From: Ochromonadaceae sp. CCMP2298
Taxonomy: Eukaryota; Sar; Synurophyceae; Ochromonadales; Ochromonadaceae
NCBI GenBank assembly: GCA_026770595.1
Contig: MU633765.1
Coordinates: 1 to 24,659 of the forward strand
DNA length: 24,659 nucleotides
Direction of reading: 5' to 3'
Both the position numbers and the translations under genes were made by a program. Below are positions 1 through 8,701 of this stretch, piece by piece. Every line of letters begins with the position of its first letter. The stretch's first letter is position 1. Under the pieces are notes generated by a model that was given only the letters and a program-made list of their open reading frames with translations, was not told the DNA's origin and did no database searches.

Positions 1-127
1 ATCCCGACGAGTTCCCGCAGCCCCACACAGACACAGCCAGCACAGCCAACCACAAGCAGCAAGAGGAGCACCATCCGGTGGGAGCCTGGATGAGTTGTAG
101 CGCCTCTGCATACTCGCTCTCTGAGGC
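1..127 (+). repeat. Near-identical inverted duplicate of 22281-22407
   Basis: Reading 22281-22407 on the minus strand matches 1-127 with a single difference, at base 96 (tgt against cgt). It is part of the duplicated hybrid-kinase gene and probably continues beyond the left edge. Similarity stops abruptly after the shared ctgaggc at 121-127. Confidence 0.95.
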
Positions 128-950
128 CGACACGGCCCCGCGACTGAGTGGGGTTGCCGGAGGAGGGTCGCCAGCGGTGACAATTAGGCAATGGGAAGGA
201 GGAGCAGTGTCCGGATCGGTGACGATTCATTCCCCAGACGAGTTGACGATGGACTTGCACGCATCACGCTCACCACGACCGGGCCTTCCCCCCACTACCT
301 CCTCCAGCCCCGAAGTTGCCTCAGTTGCCTCTCGCTCCCGCATTCGTCGTCATTCTGACCCTCATTCTGGCTCTAACTCTCCCGCTCGGGTTACTGTTCT
401 GAGGCACATGCTGGTGGTGGACGACGCCGTGTCCAACCGCAAGCTGCTCATGCGCATCTTCCGCATCAAAGGGTTCATCTGTGAGGAGGCGTGCGACGGG
501 CAGGACGCGCTGCACAAGTATGCCAGTATGTGCGCACAGGGCACGCCCCCCGAGGCCATCCTCATGGACTACGAGATGCCGGTGCTCAACGGCCCCAGCG
601 CCACGAGGTTGCTGAGGCAGCAGGGCTGCATGGTCTTCATCATCGGCGTGACGGGCAACGTGATGAGGACGGACATTGACTACTTCAAGAGCTGCGGGGT
701 CGACGCCGTCTTCACCAAGCCCCTCAGCAAGGAGAGTGTGGACAAACTGGTGGCGCGCATAGCCTTACCTAGGTATGATCGCGGCAGCAGCAGCAAATGG
801 AGCGTGGCCAGCAGCAGTGTCAGCTCACACTTGTCCACACCCTCCCAGATGGCGAACGCACTGCATTCCCAGCTCTTATTGGCGTCGCAGCCCCATCACC
901 CCGCCCCCACAGCCCCCCCCCCCACCAGGCCCCGCACCGCAGGAGAGTAG
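1..950 (+). CDS. Hybrid histidine kinase, C-terminal part with receiver domain (5' partial)
   Basis: The reading frame is open from base 3 and has no stop before 948-950, so the gene enters from the left edge. It codes about 315 residues here. The first 40 or so match the linker after the kinase core of the paralogue at 21596-24659. A Ser/Pro-rich linker follows, then a response-regulator receiver domain (about 405-770). Receiver residues are present: the acidic pair Asp-Asp at 420-425, the phospho-acceptor Asp at 567-569 in a MDYEMPVLNGP motif, and the conserved Lys at 717-719 in FTKPL. In the family this domain takes phosphate from the kinase His, in cis or through a phosphotransfer protein. 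The tail is Ser- then Pro-rich. An upstream GTG at 78 is not a start. The sensor and kinase domains should lie left of the window. Receiver call is firm; full hybrid kinase is inferred from the paralogue. Confidence 0.88.
   Translation, partial: PDEFPQPHTDTASTANHKQQEEHHPVGAWMSCSASAYSLSEADTAPRLSGVAGGGSPAVTIRQWEGGAVSGSVTIHSPDELTMDLHASRSPRPGLPPTTSSSPEVASVASRSRIRRHSDPHSGSNSPARVTVLRHMLVVDDAVSNRKLLMRIFRIKGFICEEACDGQDALHKYASMCAQGTPPEAILMDYEMPVLNGPSATRLLRQQGCMVFIIGVTGNVMRTDIDYFKSCGVDAVFTKPLSKESVDKLVARIALPRYDRGSSSKWSVASSSVSSHLSTPSQMANALHSQLLLASQPHHPAPTAPPPTRPRTAGE
402..597 (+). repeat. Second highly conserved block shared with the kinase at the right end
   Basis: This stretch, from the start of the receiver to just past the phospho-acceptor Asp, differs from the minus-strand copy around 21930-22120 at about six bases by my hand alignment. 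Synonymous positions are almost all conserved. Downstream, from about 598, similarity falls noticeably. Confidence 0.85.
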
Positions 951-1326
951 GAAACGCGGAGCGGCCGAGATCGAAAGCCCAAGAGAAGTGGGAGATCGAT
1001 CTATTGTACGAAGAGATTGATGTTGAGATTGAGTGGATGGTAGTGAGAAATAGTAGATACATCAGGGATCGTTTCTTCTTTTATTACTTCGAGTCCTTTT
1101 TATTCAAAGTTTAAGTATTAAACAATTGGCATGCAGGCTAGGGCGGGCATTATGCATATTGAAGAGACACGAAAAAGCCGAAGCATTAAAGCATTGTACT
1201 AACGTGAGTACAGGCACAACGTGGAGAGTCGGGGTAAATTTCTTTCAATGTTTGACTGCTAGGTACACAAGTATCGATTATCAATCTACATATGTATCGT
1301 TTCTTTCTTCTACCCATTGCGCAGCG
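951..1326. other. Convergent 3' spacer between kinase fragment and asparaginase
   Basis: No gene seen. It holds the two 3' untranslated regions. Bases 1109-1123 (gtttaagtattaaac) form a small inverted repeat that recurs exactly, in reverse orientation, at 21382-21396 downstream of the other kinase. The preceding gagtcctt at about 1091-1098 is also shared, so the duplication includes 3' UTR sequence. A 10-bp palindrome (agatcgatct) lies just after the stop codon. Confidence 0.7.
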
Positions 1327-2537
1327 CTACAGCTTGGATAGGCCCTGGGGAATGACGGCCTGTCGTAGCGGACGCGAGTTAGTGTCGTGATCCACAGCGC
1401 TTCCCAGCTCACCCCGCAGGTTCAGGGCCACATAGTGCTCTACCTGGCGGGGGTCCGGCAGCAGCGCGCATAAATAGGCTAGTTTGGTGGTGCACGCCTC
1501 GGTGGTCATATCCCCCCCAGAGATCACGCCCGCCCTAGCTAGCTCCTTGCCCATGGTGTAGGTGGAGAGAGACATGCCCCCGCGCAGGCACTGGCTCAAG
1601 CCTACGACCACTATGCCCCTCTCCCGGGCAGTTAGCAGCGCGCTCACCAACGCGGTCTTGCGGCTGGGTGCGTTTCCCGTGCCATACAGCTCCAGCACGA
1701 TAGCGCGCAGGGAGCTGCTGTGCTGCACCAGTGCCATGATGGCCTCATCATCAAAGCCAGGAACGAGTTTCACCACTATCACGTGGCTCTCTAGGGTCTT
1801 GCAAGCGAAGAAGCGACCCCTGGGCGGGAGCAGCACCAGGTCCCGGTTGTAGAGCACCTTGCCGGCCAGCTGCGCGAGGGGCGGGAAATTGGGAGAGTCG
1901 AAGGCGTCAAGGCCAGAGCTGTCCATCTTCACGGTGCGGTTGGCGCGCAGGATCTTGGTGTTGAAGCACACGCACACCTCGGGGAACTCGCTGCTGGCCG
2001 CCACGATCATGGAGACGATCAGATTGCGGCGGGCGTCGTTGTACACGTTCGCGAAGGGGATCTGGCTGCCCGTAAAGACTACTGTCTTGGCCAGGTTCTC
2101 TAGCATGAAGGACAGCGCGCTGGCGGCGTAGGCCATCGTGTCCTGCGAGAGAATGCGTGTAGCGTGGGCGTGTTAGGGGTTAGTCGAGAGTTAACTGGAG
2201 ACAACAGCAAACAGACAGCGCGTATAATGAGACTCACCGTGCCCATGATTATGACAAATCCATCATACTTGAGGTAGTTGTCCTCGATATCGGATGCGAT
2301 CTTAATCCAGTCCGGAGGGCCCATGCAGGAGGAGTCGATCAAGTGCTCGTATTCTATTATGTCGAACTGGGGCATGTCGCTGCGCCCGATCTCCGGCAGC
2401 TCCATGATGCGCGCCGTGAGGTAGCCTTTCTTTGGCGATAAGGCACCATCCTTCTCGTCGAAGTACATACCCATGGTGCCTCCTGTGTAGAGCACGAGGA
2501 GCTTCTTGTCCATGATCGACGCAGAAGTGGAAGCCAT
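1327..2537 (-). CDS. L-asparaginase, bacterial type I (AnsA)-like
   Basis: Hydrolyses asparagine to aspartate and ammonia, presumably in the cytosol as no signal peptide is seen. CDS is complement(join(1327..2142, 2238..2537)), 371 residues, close to the roughly 340 of bacterial type I enzymes. The 95-nt intron starts GTGAGT, ends CAG and is phase 0. Splicing rebuilds the family signature MGTDTMAYAASAL across the junction. Catalytic residues are visible: Thr21 in YTGGTMG, Thr100-Asp101 in GTDT, and probably Lys172 in RTVKMDS. TGSQIPF and GGDMTTEA are also typical of the family. The start is the ATG at 2537 (G at -3 and at +4). The frame extends upstream to 2627 and beyond but holds no earlier ATG before a stop. 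A second in-frame ATG lies at 2513. Function confident, start moderately so. Confidence 0.92.
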
Positions 2538-2864
2538 GTCGAGTGCTCGCGTCAATAACTGGCAAGATTGATCCTTGCTTACCGTTAGGGACAGATCCGG
2601 CAGATCGTTCTCCTTCTCCTCTGGCACCTCTGTTGAACTCGGAACTTGTGCTTCAAGTCTTGATAGAGGACACTGAATCTCGGACCGTCCATTCCCGGAT
2701 TCCTGGGATTGCCCAAATTATCCTACTACAGAGACTTGTGTATTGTACTAGACTGATTAACCCCCTATTACAATATTACTCTGGTGCTGTAATTGACTAA
2801 ATCATTCTAAATTAGTAGATATTGGCCAGCTAATGTGTGTACATCTTGTGTGTAAAGACGACTC

Positions 2865-2895
2865 AATCTGAAACAAAACTTGTCTGTTTCAGATT
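2865..2895. repeat. Hairpin, 11-bp perfect arms
   Basis: aatctgaaaca (2865-2875) and tgtttcagatt (2885-2895) are exact reverse complements separated by 9 nt. It may be a 3'-end or regulatory structure; nothing in the sequence decides which. Confidence 0.8.
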
Positions 2896-2913
2896 TTGAA
2901 AATGTAACTACCG

Positions 2914-2941
2914 GTACGTACTGTAGTGTGTACGTACTGTA
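2914..2941. repeat. Short direct repeat of gtacgtactgta
   Basis: The 12-mer gtacgtactgta occurs at 2914-2925 and again at 2930-2941. Each copy contains the palindrome gtacgtac. Possible paired regulatory site upstream of the asparaginase; function unknown. Confidence 0.7.
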
Positions 2942-3145
2942 CAGTTGTGTTAATACCCTTCTTCTGCTATTCTAACCTCGCCTGTGTAGTTAAGTAGGTA
3001 TAATTATAAGTTGATGCCCGAAAGCACAATGCATTCTATATTTTCGTTCTGCTCACTACTCAATCTCGGGGTCTTCTCTTATAACGGGTATGATCACCGC
3101 GGGTTTAAATAACACATTTGCTCTTTGGCTCCAACCGCCACAGGC

Positions 3146-4582
3146 TCACAGCGTCTTGCTCCTGGCGCTAGCCCGCGCAGTGGCAGATACGATATTTGCC
3201 AACTGTCGCCCCTTGGAGACGCTCCGCTGCCGCTCTTGCTGCTTGCGGAACGCTAGGAACTGCACCGTCGAGGATATTTTCTCGTAGTACGCGGGGAGGA
3301 AGAATTCTTTTTGGGAATGGAAGACCCTCCGGTAGAAGGCCACAGCGTGCTTGTCCATCTCGATCATATGCTCGTACTGGATAGCCTGCCCTGCTACCAG
3401 GCCCAGACGCAGGCCCATTGGGGGTAGGGCCGCGCCCTCAATGTCGTCTGTGCCTGTGCCTGTGCCTGTGCCCATGCTCAGGTACAGAGTGTGGTCGAAG
3501 TAGGGCTCCTCGAAGTCCGGGTCTGCAAACGCAAAGGACAGAGCCATGCGGGAGCGCGGGGAGAAGCCAACCTTGTCCTGGGCCAGGGGTGCGGGTATTC
3601 CCCCAGCCAGATCCTTCGTGCTCCCACCCCCGGGAAGGGCGGCAGGACCCAGCTGCGCTAGAGGTTGCGATGCCCAGTGCAGCACCCTGTGCGAGAAGGC
3701 CAGCATGCCCCCCGCTGCTAGGGGCTGCGCCACGATGTGTCGCAGATCCACCACGCCCAGGGCGTCACCCTCTGCGTAGTATCCTTTGTCCAGGGATTTG
3801 GGGACGAAGTACAGACAGCTGTTCTCGGGGGTGGCATCTGTCAGCGCCACCCACACGGAGCAGTACTTGGGCGCGCCATTCTGATCCTCGCCCTCGGGAG
3901 CTGACTCATCGCTTGCATCTTCCACCTCCTCCGCTACTTCCGCCACCTCCGCCTCCACCTGCCCCTTTACCCCCTCCGGCTGCCGGAATGACGTTGGCCC
4001 TGCCAGGGGCCTGTCCCGGTGTGGGGGGCCTGGCGAATAGCTGCAGGAGGGATCCACGTGGAACACATACCTATGGAGGGGCACGTAGGCGGTTAGGGAA
4101 GGGTTGCTGCTAAGAATATGTGACAGTGTGACCGTTTGTGACTGTGTGCCAGTGCGACCGTGTGATAGCAGGCAGGGACAAGCTTACCAATCTCCAATGG
4201 GTGCATTTCCAGAGGCCGGGCTCACTATGGCGGCGCAATGCTTTCCCACCAGCCAGGCCTCGTCGTACATGAGTAGGAAGTTCGGGGCGTATCCGTGCTT
4301 CGCGAGGCACTTCATTCCGTCCGCAAGCAGATCGCACATGCCTTGTGGGAGGCCTAACTGCCCCACCTCCAGCTTTAAGTAACCCCTCTCCAAGAAGGAC
4401 TGCTTTAGATCGAAGAGATTCGCCTCGACATCGTTTGTGTTCTTCTTCGTAGGGCAGGTGGTGCAGGTGGACAGGTGAGGGCACAGAGATGTCCACAGCT
4501 CCTCACTCAGCAGCGACTCGATGGTCTGGTTCGCGAAGAGCAGGTCCTCCCGAACGTCCGCCTCATCGTCGAAGGACTCCAT
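3146..4582 (-). CDS. Phytanoyl-CoA dioxygenase-like 2-oxoglutarate/Fe(II) oxygenase
   Basis: CDS is complement(join(3146..4070, 4188..4582)), 439 residues. The 117-nt intron is GTAAGC...TAG, phase 2, and joins GDW to YVFHVD in frame. The fold's iron site is visible: His149-x-Asp151 in PPHRDRP, and a distal His at about 263 in FSHRVLHWAS. An Arg in PRSRMALSFAF is a good candidate for 2-oxoglutarate binding. SVWVALTDATPENSCLYFVP is a typical core strand pair of PhyH proteins. An acidic Glu/Val/Ala-rich insertion (about 165-195) follows the HxD motif, and a Gly-Thr repeat (TGTGTGT) comes from a 6-nt microsatellite near 3448-3475. No targeting signal or C-terminal peroxisomal SKL is present (it ends SKTL), so a peroxisomal phytanate role is not supported. 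Substrate unknown. It is divergent from the gene at 5244. Confidence 0.85.
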
Positions 4583-4641
4583 CGCTATCTAGGGAGAACA
4601 ACAGGAGAATGGAGGTGGATGGACTGGAAATGCGAGCTGGT

Positions 4642-4664
4642 CTTCGATGGATGTTCCATCGAAG
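4642..4664. repeat. Hairpin, 10-bp perfect arms, 3-nt loop
   Basis: cttcgatgga (4642-4651) and tccatcgaag (4655-4664) pair exactly around tgt. A further outer pair, ggactg at 4621 and cagtcc at 4667, extends it imperfectly. It lies about 60-80 nt upstream of the oxygenase start, so it may fall in the 5' UTR or promoter. Confidence 0.8.
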
Positions 4665-4690
4665 TACAGTCCATATGAAAAAATAAGGGA

Positions 4691-5109
4691 CGAAGCGGAC
4701 CGGATTAACCAAAAATGTGGAATTCCGGATTAACCGTGGAATGGAAAATAATGGGCAAACCCGCCAAAAAGCTGGTAAATGATGACACTAGGATGACATA
4801 AAGAGAAAGTTAATTATTGTAACATACCTATTTAAGCATAATTTAGTACATTAATTGAACCTTTGCACATATGTTTTGTTTGTCATATATAATAATATCA
4901 CGGTTTTTTATATATATAAATAAACTCGATGTTTCTACTAGGACTAATAACACATATGTGCAAAGGTTCAATTAATGTACTAAATTATGCTTAGATAGGT
5001 ATATTACATTAATTAACTTTCTCTTTATGTCATCCTAGTGTCGTCATTTACCAGCTTTTTGGCGGGTTTGGCGCGTGTTTTCCATTCCACGGTTAATCCC
5101 GTCGCTTCG
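4691..5109. mobile_element. MITE-like element with long inverted arms
   Basis: Arms 4727-4874 and 4952-5099 are both 148 nt and are reverse complements with about nine mismatches (roughly 94% identity by hand). Five of these cluster near 4748-4755. They flank an AT-rich 77-nt loop (4875-4951). A shorter outer match, cgaagcg at 4691-4697 against cgcttcg at 5103-5109, extends the ends. The left arm differs by a 25-nt tandem-like extension bounded by two copies of ggattaacc (4702-4710 and 4727-4735). No open frame of useful length and no convincing target-site duplication is visible, so it would be non-autonomous. It sits between the divergent starts at 4582 and 5244. Base composition is unlike the GC-rich genes around it. 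Confidence 0.75.
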
Positions 5110-5243
5110 AGGGGAATAATTATGCCCGCTTGAAAGTCGGGAGAAATAGAAAAATGGGATCGACAGCAGCAGCAGGGGTGGGAAATGTGATCTCCTCTCA
5201 TTATTCGCATTGCACTGCCCCATTCCGACAAAGCCAAGCCAAC

Positions 5244-5788
5244 ATGGGTGAAATCGTTACTGGAGTCTCCTTCGACACCATCGCGCGTGAGTGGAGGATG
5301 AAGTGGAGCGAGGATGGGGACAAAACGTCGCTGGCCGAGATCCAGAAGGTTCTTGACGCCCACACCCCCGCCCTGAAGTCTATCCCTGGCCTCAAGGGCA
5401 TCCAAAGGATCGTCTGCGGCGGTTGCCATGACTTCAAGGTGATCGTATCTCTGACCGCTGATTCGTTCGGCGCATGGGTGAGTACTTCTTTTACACAGTC
5501 CTGTCTGCTTTTGCCCTTTGAGCATCCCTCACACAACACGTCTCACGTGCAACCCTTTTTCCCTTGTGATCCTTTTGTCCCTATTGTATCTCCTACGCCC
5601 CTGTGTCCCCGTGCCCTCTGTGCTCTCGTGCCCCCCTGCCCCCCCGCCCTATGCCCACCCACCCACCCAATCCCCGCCTGCAGGGGGAGGCTGCCTTCGC
5701 GCCCGAGGCTGAGTTTCTTGCCGCAGTGACCGCCATCCCCGGCGTGTCCCTGGTGGAGACGCAGAACTTTACGATCATGCCCGTTTGA
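5244..5788 (+). CDS. Small conserved-looking protein of unknown function
   Basis: CDS is join(5244..5477, 5684..5788), 112 residues. The 206-nt intron is GTGAGT...CAG, phase 0, and very C-rich on the sense strand. The predicted protein has a helical first half (SFDTIAREWRMKWSEDG onwards), then RIVCGGCHDFKVIVSLTADSF and VSLVETQNFTIMPV. Alternating strands and helices of this kind suggest a compact alpha/beta fold, perhaps ferredoxin-like. I do not recognise a named family. The chosen ATG has A at -3 and G at +4. An in-frame ATG at 5154 has an equally good context and would add 30 residues rich in Ser, Ala and Gly, possibly a targeting extension. The right arm of the inverted-repeat element ends about 45 nt before that upstream ATG. 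Confidence 0.72.
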
Positions 5789-6041
5789 GCAGTGTCTGTT
5801 CATGTATAACATATCTTAGTCATGTAAGCGTATCTGTAGCGCCCATATCTGTATTAGTGGTGCGCCCTGTAAGCGTTGTGCGTTAATTGACTTTCACGAA
5901 AATGCTTCTTTTCCTCCACGCCACACATATATACGCCTTGACTTCCCCCTTACCCCCCTCCTACACGCACACAAAGAAACATGAGCCATAGGATTGTAAT
6001 TTATTTCAGATTTTGTTACAAATACGGATCTAGGGTTTCAT

Positions 6042-8345
6042 TTACTTCGATCCCAGTGCTGGATAATCCTTAGAGGGTGGGGCGCTTGGAACGCTTGAGC
6101 TTGCCTTGCTCTGCTTGGCCCCGCTGCCCCCCATAGCTGCCCAGCCGTACTTCTTGAGTCCCACGCCGGGGGCGCTGTACGCGCCAGCACCGCCACCGGT
6201 ATCGCTCTTGCCCATGGGGGCGCCGTAGCTAAATTCTTCATCGTTCACCCTCTTCCCGATGGGCTTTAGATTGTCCCAGTCTCCTAGCGTCGCGGCCGGC
6301 ACTGGTGCAGAGGCGGTGCTCTTGACTACAGATAGCTTAGGCTTGGAAAGGGTCGACTTCTTCGCCTGCCCGATGCCCACAGAAGAAAGCGCCTCGCCCC
6401 AGCCCCCCACTTTGCCAGCCTTACTCTTTCCCGACCCCAACCCCGCCCCTGTTCCTGCGCCCTTGACTCTGCCTGCTGGGGGTGCGGGCGGGGCCGGGAA
6501 GTCGGCTTCTGTCAGCTGTGCCGCTGAAGCCTTCTGCCCGCTCACAGGTGGCGCGGAGGTTGAGGTGGAGTAGGCAGTGTAGGCGATTGGGGCAGACGCG
6601 CCCCTCCCCAGGGCCGGATAATTTTGCTGCGAAGCGCTGTATACAGGCGGGGGCGCGGGGGGCTCCTCTGCTTCAAATTCTTGCTGTGCCTGCTGTCCCT
6701 CCGTCTTCAGCGACGCAGCCATCGCCATCGCCATCGCTTCGTCGAACTCAGCCCTCTCGTCCCTCTTCCCCCCCGCACCCGCACCCTTACCCCCCTTACT
6801 GGGCTGCACCATAGCCCAAGCCGCCAGAGAACCCCCCGTCTTCGCCTTTACCATACCTGATCGCGCACCCAAGCCCACACCCACACCCACACCCCCGCTG
6901 CTCGGCTTGCTCAAGCTAATCTTGCTGCTCGCCGTGCCCCCTTGGGAATTGCCCCTACTAATCCCGGAGCTCTTCAGTTCAGGAAAATCTTGCTTCCTCA
7001 GACCCTTGCGTGCCCCACCACCGCCTCCGTTCCCGCCTCCGCCCCCGCCGATGGATACCCACCTGTTGGTAATGCTGATACCACCCAAGCCGGCAGCGCC
7101 CAGCAGAGGGAAGTCTTCTGCCAAAGCGCTAGAGCTAGGCATCGATTCTCCACTCCCGCCCCCGCCACCGAACGCAGCTCCAGAGCCTGAGCCTGAGCCT
7201 GAGCCCGTGCCAGACGCAGAAGCATACCTGCCTTCGGACAGCGTGATGTGGGCATTTCGGTTGATGTCTCTGGGGTCGGAGGAGGTGGGCGCCAGTTCCA
7301 CCTGCCACTCGCCGTTGACCGCGCGCCCGCCCAAGCCCCCCTCGTACCTCCCCGCACTCCTGGCCTCCCCACCTGCGCCCGTGCCCGCGCACTCCTCCTC
7401 TCTCACAGCTCCTGCTCCGTCCTGAGCCGGATCACCTCCACCCACACGCACATCCATATTCGCACCCATAGATGTAGAGGAGGAAGAGGTGCCCGGCAGC
7501 CCCACCGGCGCTCCCTGGCGGGCCACCTTGAAGTCCAGCTGGATGTTGGAGGTTTTGCGCATGAGGAAGGAGGGGTGCCACTGCCTGTTGTGCACCTCTA
7601 GATCGATGTCGTTCTCGAAGACTACGAACTTCTTCGCCATACAGCCCGCCTCCTCGCACAGCCTATGGCGCGCCCTGAAGTGCCCCTCCAGATTGGGGTA
7701 GTCCTTGAAGTACTTGAACTTGAGCCCGTTGCGCTCGCAGATGTGGCACGTGTAGTGCTCCTTGTTGAGGTGCACGAAGAGAGCAGTGGAGTCGTAGAAG
7801 CGCTTGCGGCAGAACTCACAGCTAGGGTGTCCCTGGGAGCCGTCATTATCACCCTTGCGCAGGTGGTCCTCGTAGCCCTTCTGGCTGTAGGTCTTCTGCT
7901 CGCTGGGGAAGACCTGCTTGTGCTCGATGCACTGCAGACACATCTGCATGCCGTGCTCTGCCTGCACGTGCGCGCGCAGGGCCTTCATGTCCCGGCTCAC
8001 GTTGGAGCACACGGAGCAGCGGAAGCTCCAGAGCTTCTGGGCCTTGGCGCGGTAGTACTTGGAGGGGAAGAACATGCGGCTTTTCTGGTCGTAGTTGAAG
8101 TCCGGCCCGATGCTCTCCCCCCACACCTGGAAGTCCTCGTACTTCATGCCAGGCTTGTCGGTGCAGATCACGTGCTCCAGCTCGCGTTTGCAGGAGGGAC
8201 AGCAGAAGTTGCGCTGCAGGGCGCGGATGCGCAGGTAGCACATGCTGCAGAGGCTGTTGTGGCCGCAGGAGACCAGGGCCGGCAGTCGCTCATGCGTGTC
8301 AAACGGATAGGCGCACACAATGCACTCCTCGTCGCAATCCTCCAT
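6042..8345 (-). CDS. ZNF598: ZNF598/Hel2-type RING and zinc-finger E3 ubiquitin ligase
   Basis: Single exon, 767 residues, ATG at 8345. The N-terminus has a RING (Cys8, Cys11, Cys27, His29, Cys33, Cys36, Cys49, Cys52). A run of C2H2-type fingers follows (about 108-260): CSVCSNVSRDMKALRAHVQAEH, with the linked CEFCRKRFYDSTALFVHLNKEH and CHICERNG segments. This order is diagnostic of ZNF598 in animals and Hel2 in yeast. In those organisms the protein ubiquitinates small-subunit proteins of collided ribosomes to start ribosome-associated quality control, in the cytosol. The C-terminal two thirds are low-complexity (Gly, Ser, Ala) but carry repeated aromatic-Pro motifs: DFPLLG, DFPELK, NYPALG, DFPAPP and a terminal DYPALGSK. 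A Gly-Ser run arises from a 6-nt repeat near 7179-7205. It is divergent from the HhH gene at 8929 and convergent with the gene ending at 5788. Confidence 0.93.
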   Translation of the reverse strand: MEDCDEECIVCAYPFDTHERLPALVSCGHNSLCSMCYLRIRALQRNFCCPSCKRELEHVICTDKPGMKYEDFQVWGESIGPDFNYDQKSRMFFPSKYYRAKAQKLWSFRCSVCSNVSRDMKALRAHVQAEHGMQMCLQCIEHKQVFPSEQKTYSQKGYEDHLRKGDNDGSQGHPSCEFCRKRFYDSTALFVHLNKEHYTCHICERNGLKFKYFKDYPNLEGHFRARHRLCEEAGCMAKKFVVFENDIDLEVHNRQWHPSFLMRKTSNIQLDFKVARQGAPVGLPGTSSSSTSMGANMDVRVGGGDPAQDGAGAVREEECAGTGAGGEARSAGRYEGGLGGRAVNGEWQVELAPTSSDPRDINRNAHITLSEGRYASASGTGSGSGSGSGAAFGGGGGSGESMPSSSALAEDFPLLGAAGLGGISITNRWVSIGGGGGGNGGGGGARKGLRKQDFPELKSSGISRGNSQGGTASSKISLSKPSSGGVGVGVGLGARSGMVKAKTGGSLAAWAMVQPSKGGKGAGAGGKRDERAEFDEAMAMAMAASLKTEGQQAQQEFEAEEPPAPPPVYSASQQNYPALGRGASAPIAYTAYSTSTSAPPVSGQKASAAQLTEADFPAPPAPPAGRVKGAGTGAGLGSGKSKAGKVGGWGEALSSVGIGQAKKSTLSKPKLSVVKSTASAPVPAATLGDWDNLKPIGKRVNDEEFSYGAPMGKSDTGGGAGAYSAPGVGLKKYGWAAMGGSGAKQSKASSSVPSAPPSKDYPALGSK

Positions 8346-8701
8346 GTTGATGTTGATATTGATCAGGTGGAAGGTTTATCGCTTGCTCGATGCTTTGCAG
8401 TCTTTGAGGGAGGTGAATCGCTCTCTATTTGTGTGGTGGTGCGCGCTGCTCTCCTTCCTTCTTGCACAGCCTCCTTCAGCCTCGTTCCGACTTTGCAGAA
8501 TTCAAGGTGTCGCACTTCCTGCCAATTGCTGGCACTTCCTAGCGTTCCTCGCGCGTTGACCAGGAGGAGAGGGCGAATAACTTAATGTTGACCTCGCTAA
8601 CTCCAGGAACCTCCTCTGCCTCTGCCTTCTGCTGCCACCTGTGGACCTGTGGGGATGGGTGGGGAGAAGAGAGGTTTGCTGGAGGGGAATTCCCTGCCGT
8701 A

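Larger units (their letters stand above)
2538..3145. other. AT-rich spacer upstream of asparaginase and downstream of the oxygenase
   Basis: No gene seen. It should contain the asparaginase promoter and the 3' end of the oxygenase gene, both read leftwards. It holds the hairpin at 2865-2895 and the short direct repeat at 2914-2941. Confidence 0.6.

Noticed and set aside
2538-2627. N-terminal extension of the asparaginase starting at 2627
   Set aside because: The codon at 2627 is GTG, and no ATG occurs in that frame before a stop upstream. The first ATG is at 2537.
4875-4951. Transposase gene inside the inverted-repeat element
   Set aside because: The loop is only 77 nt and AT-rich; there is no room for a coding sequence.
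7665-8585. 306-codon plus-strand frame across the ZNF598 zinc fingers
   Set aside because: Its Val/Ala/Leu-rich sequence is the complement of the Cys/His/Lys-rich finger region and matches no family that I know.
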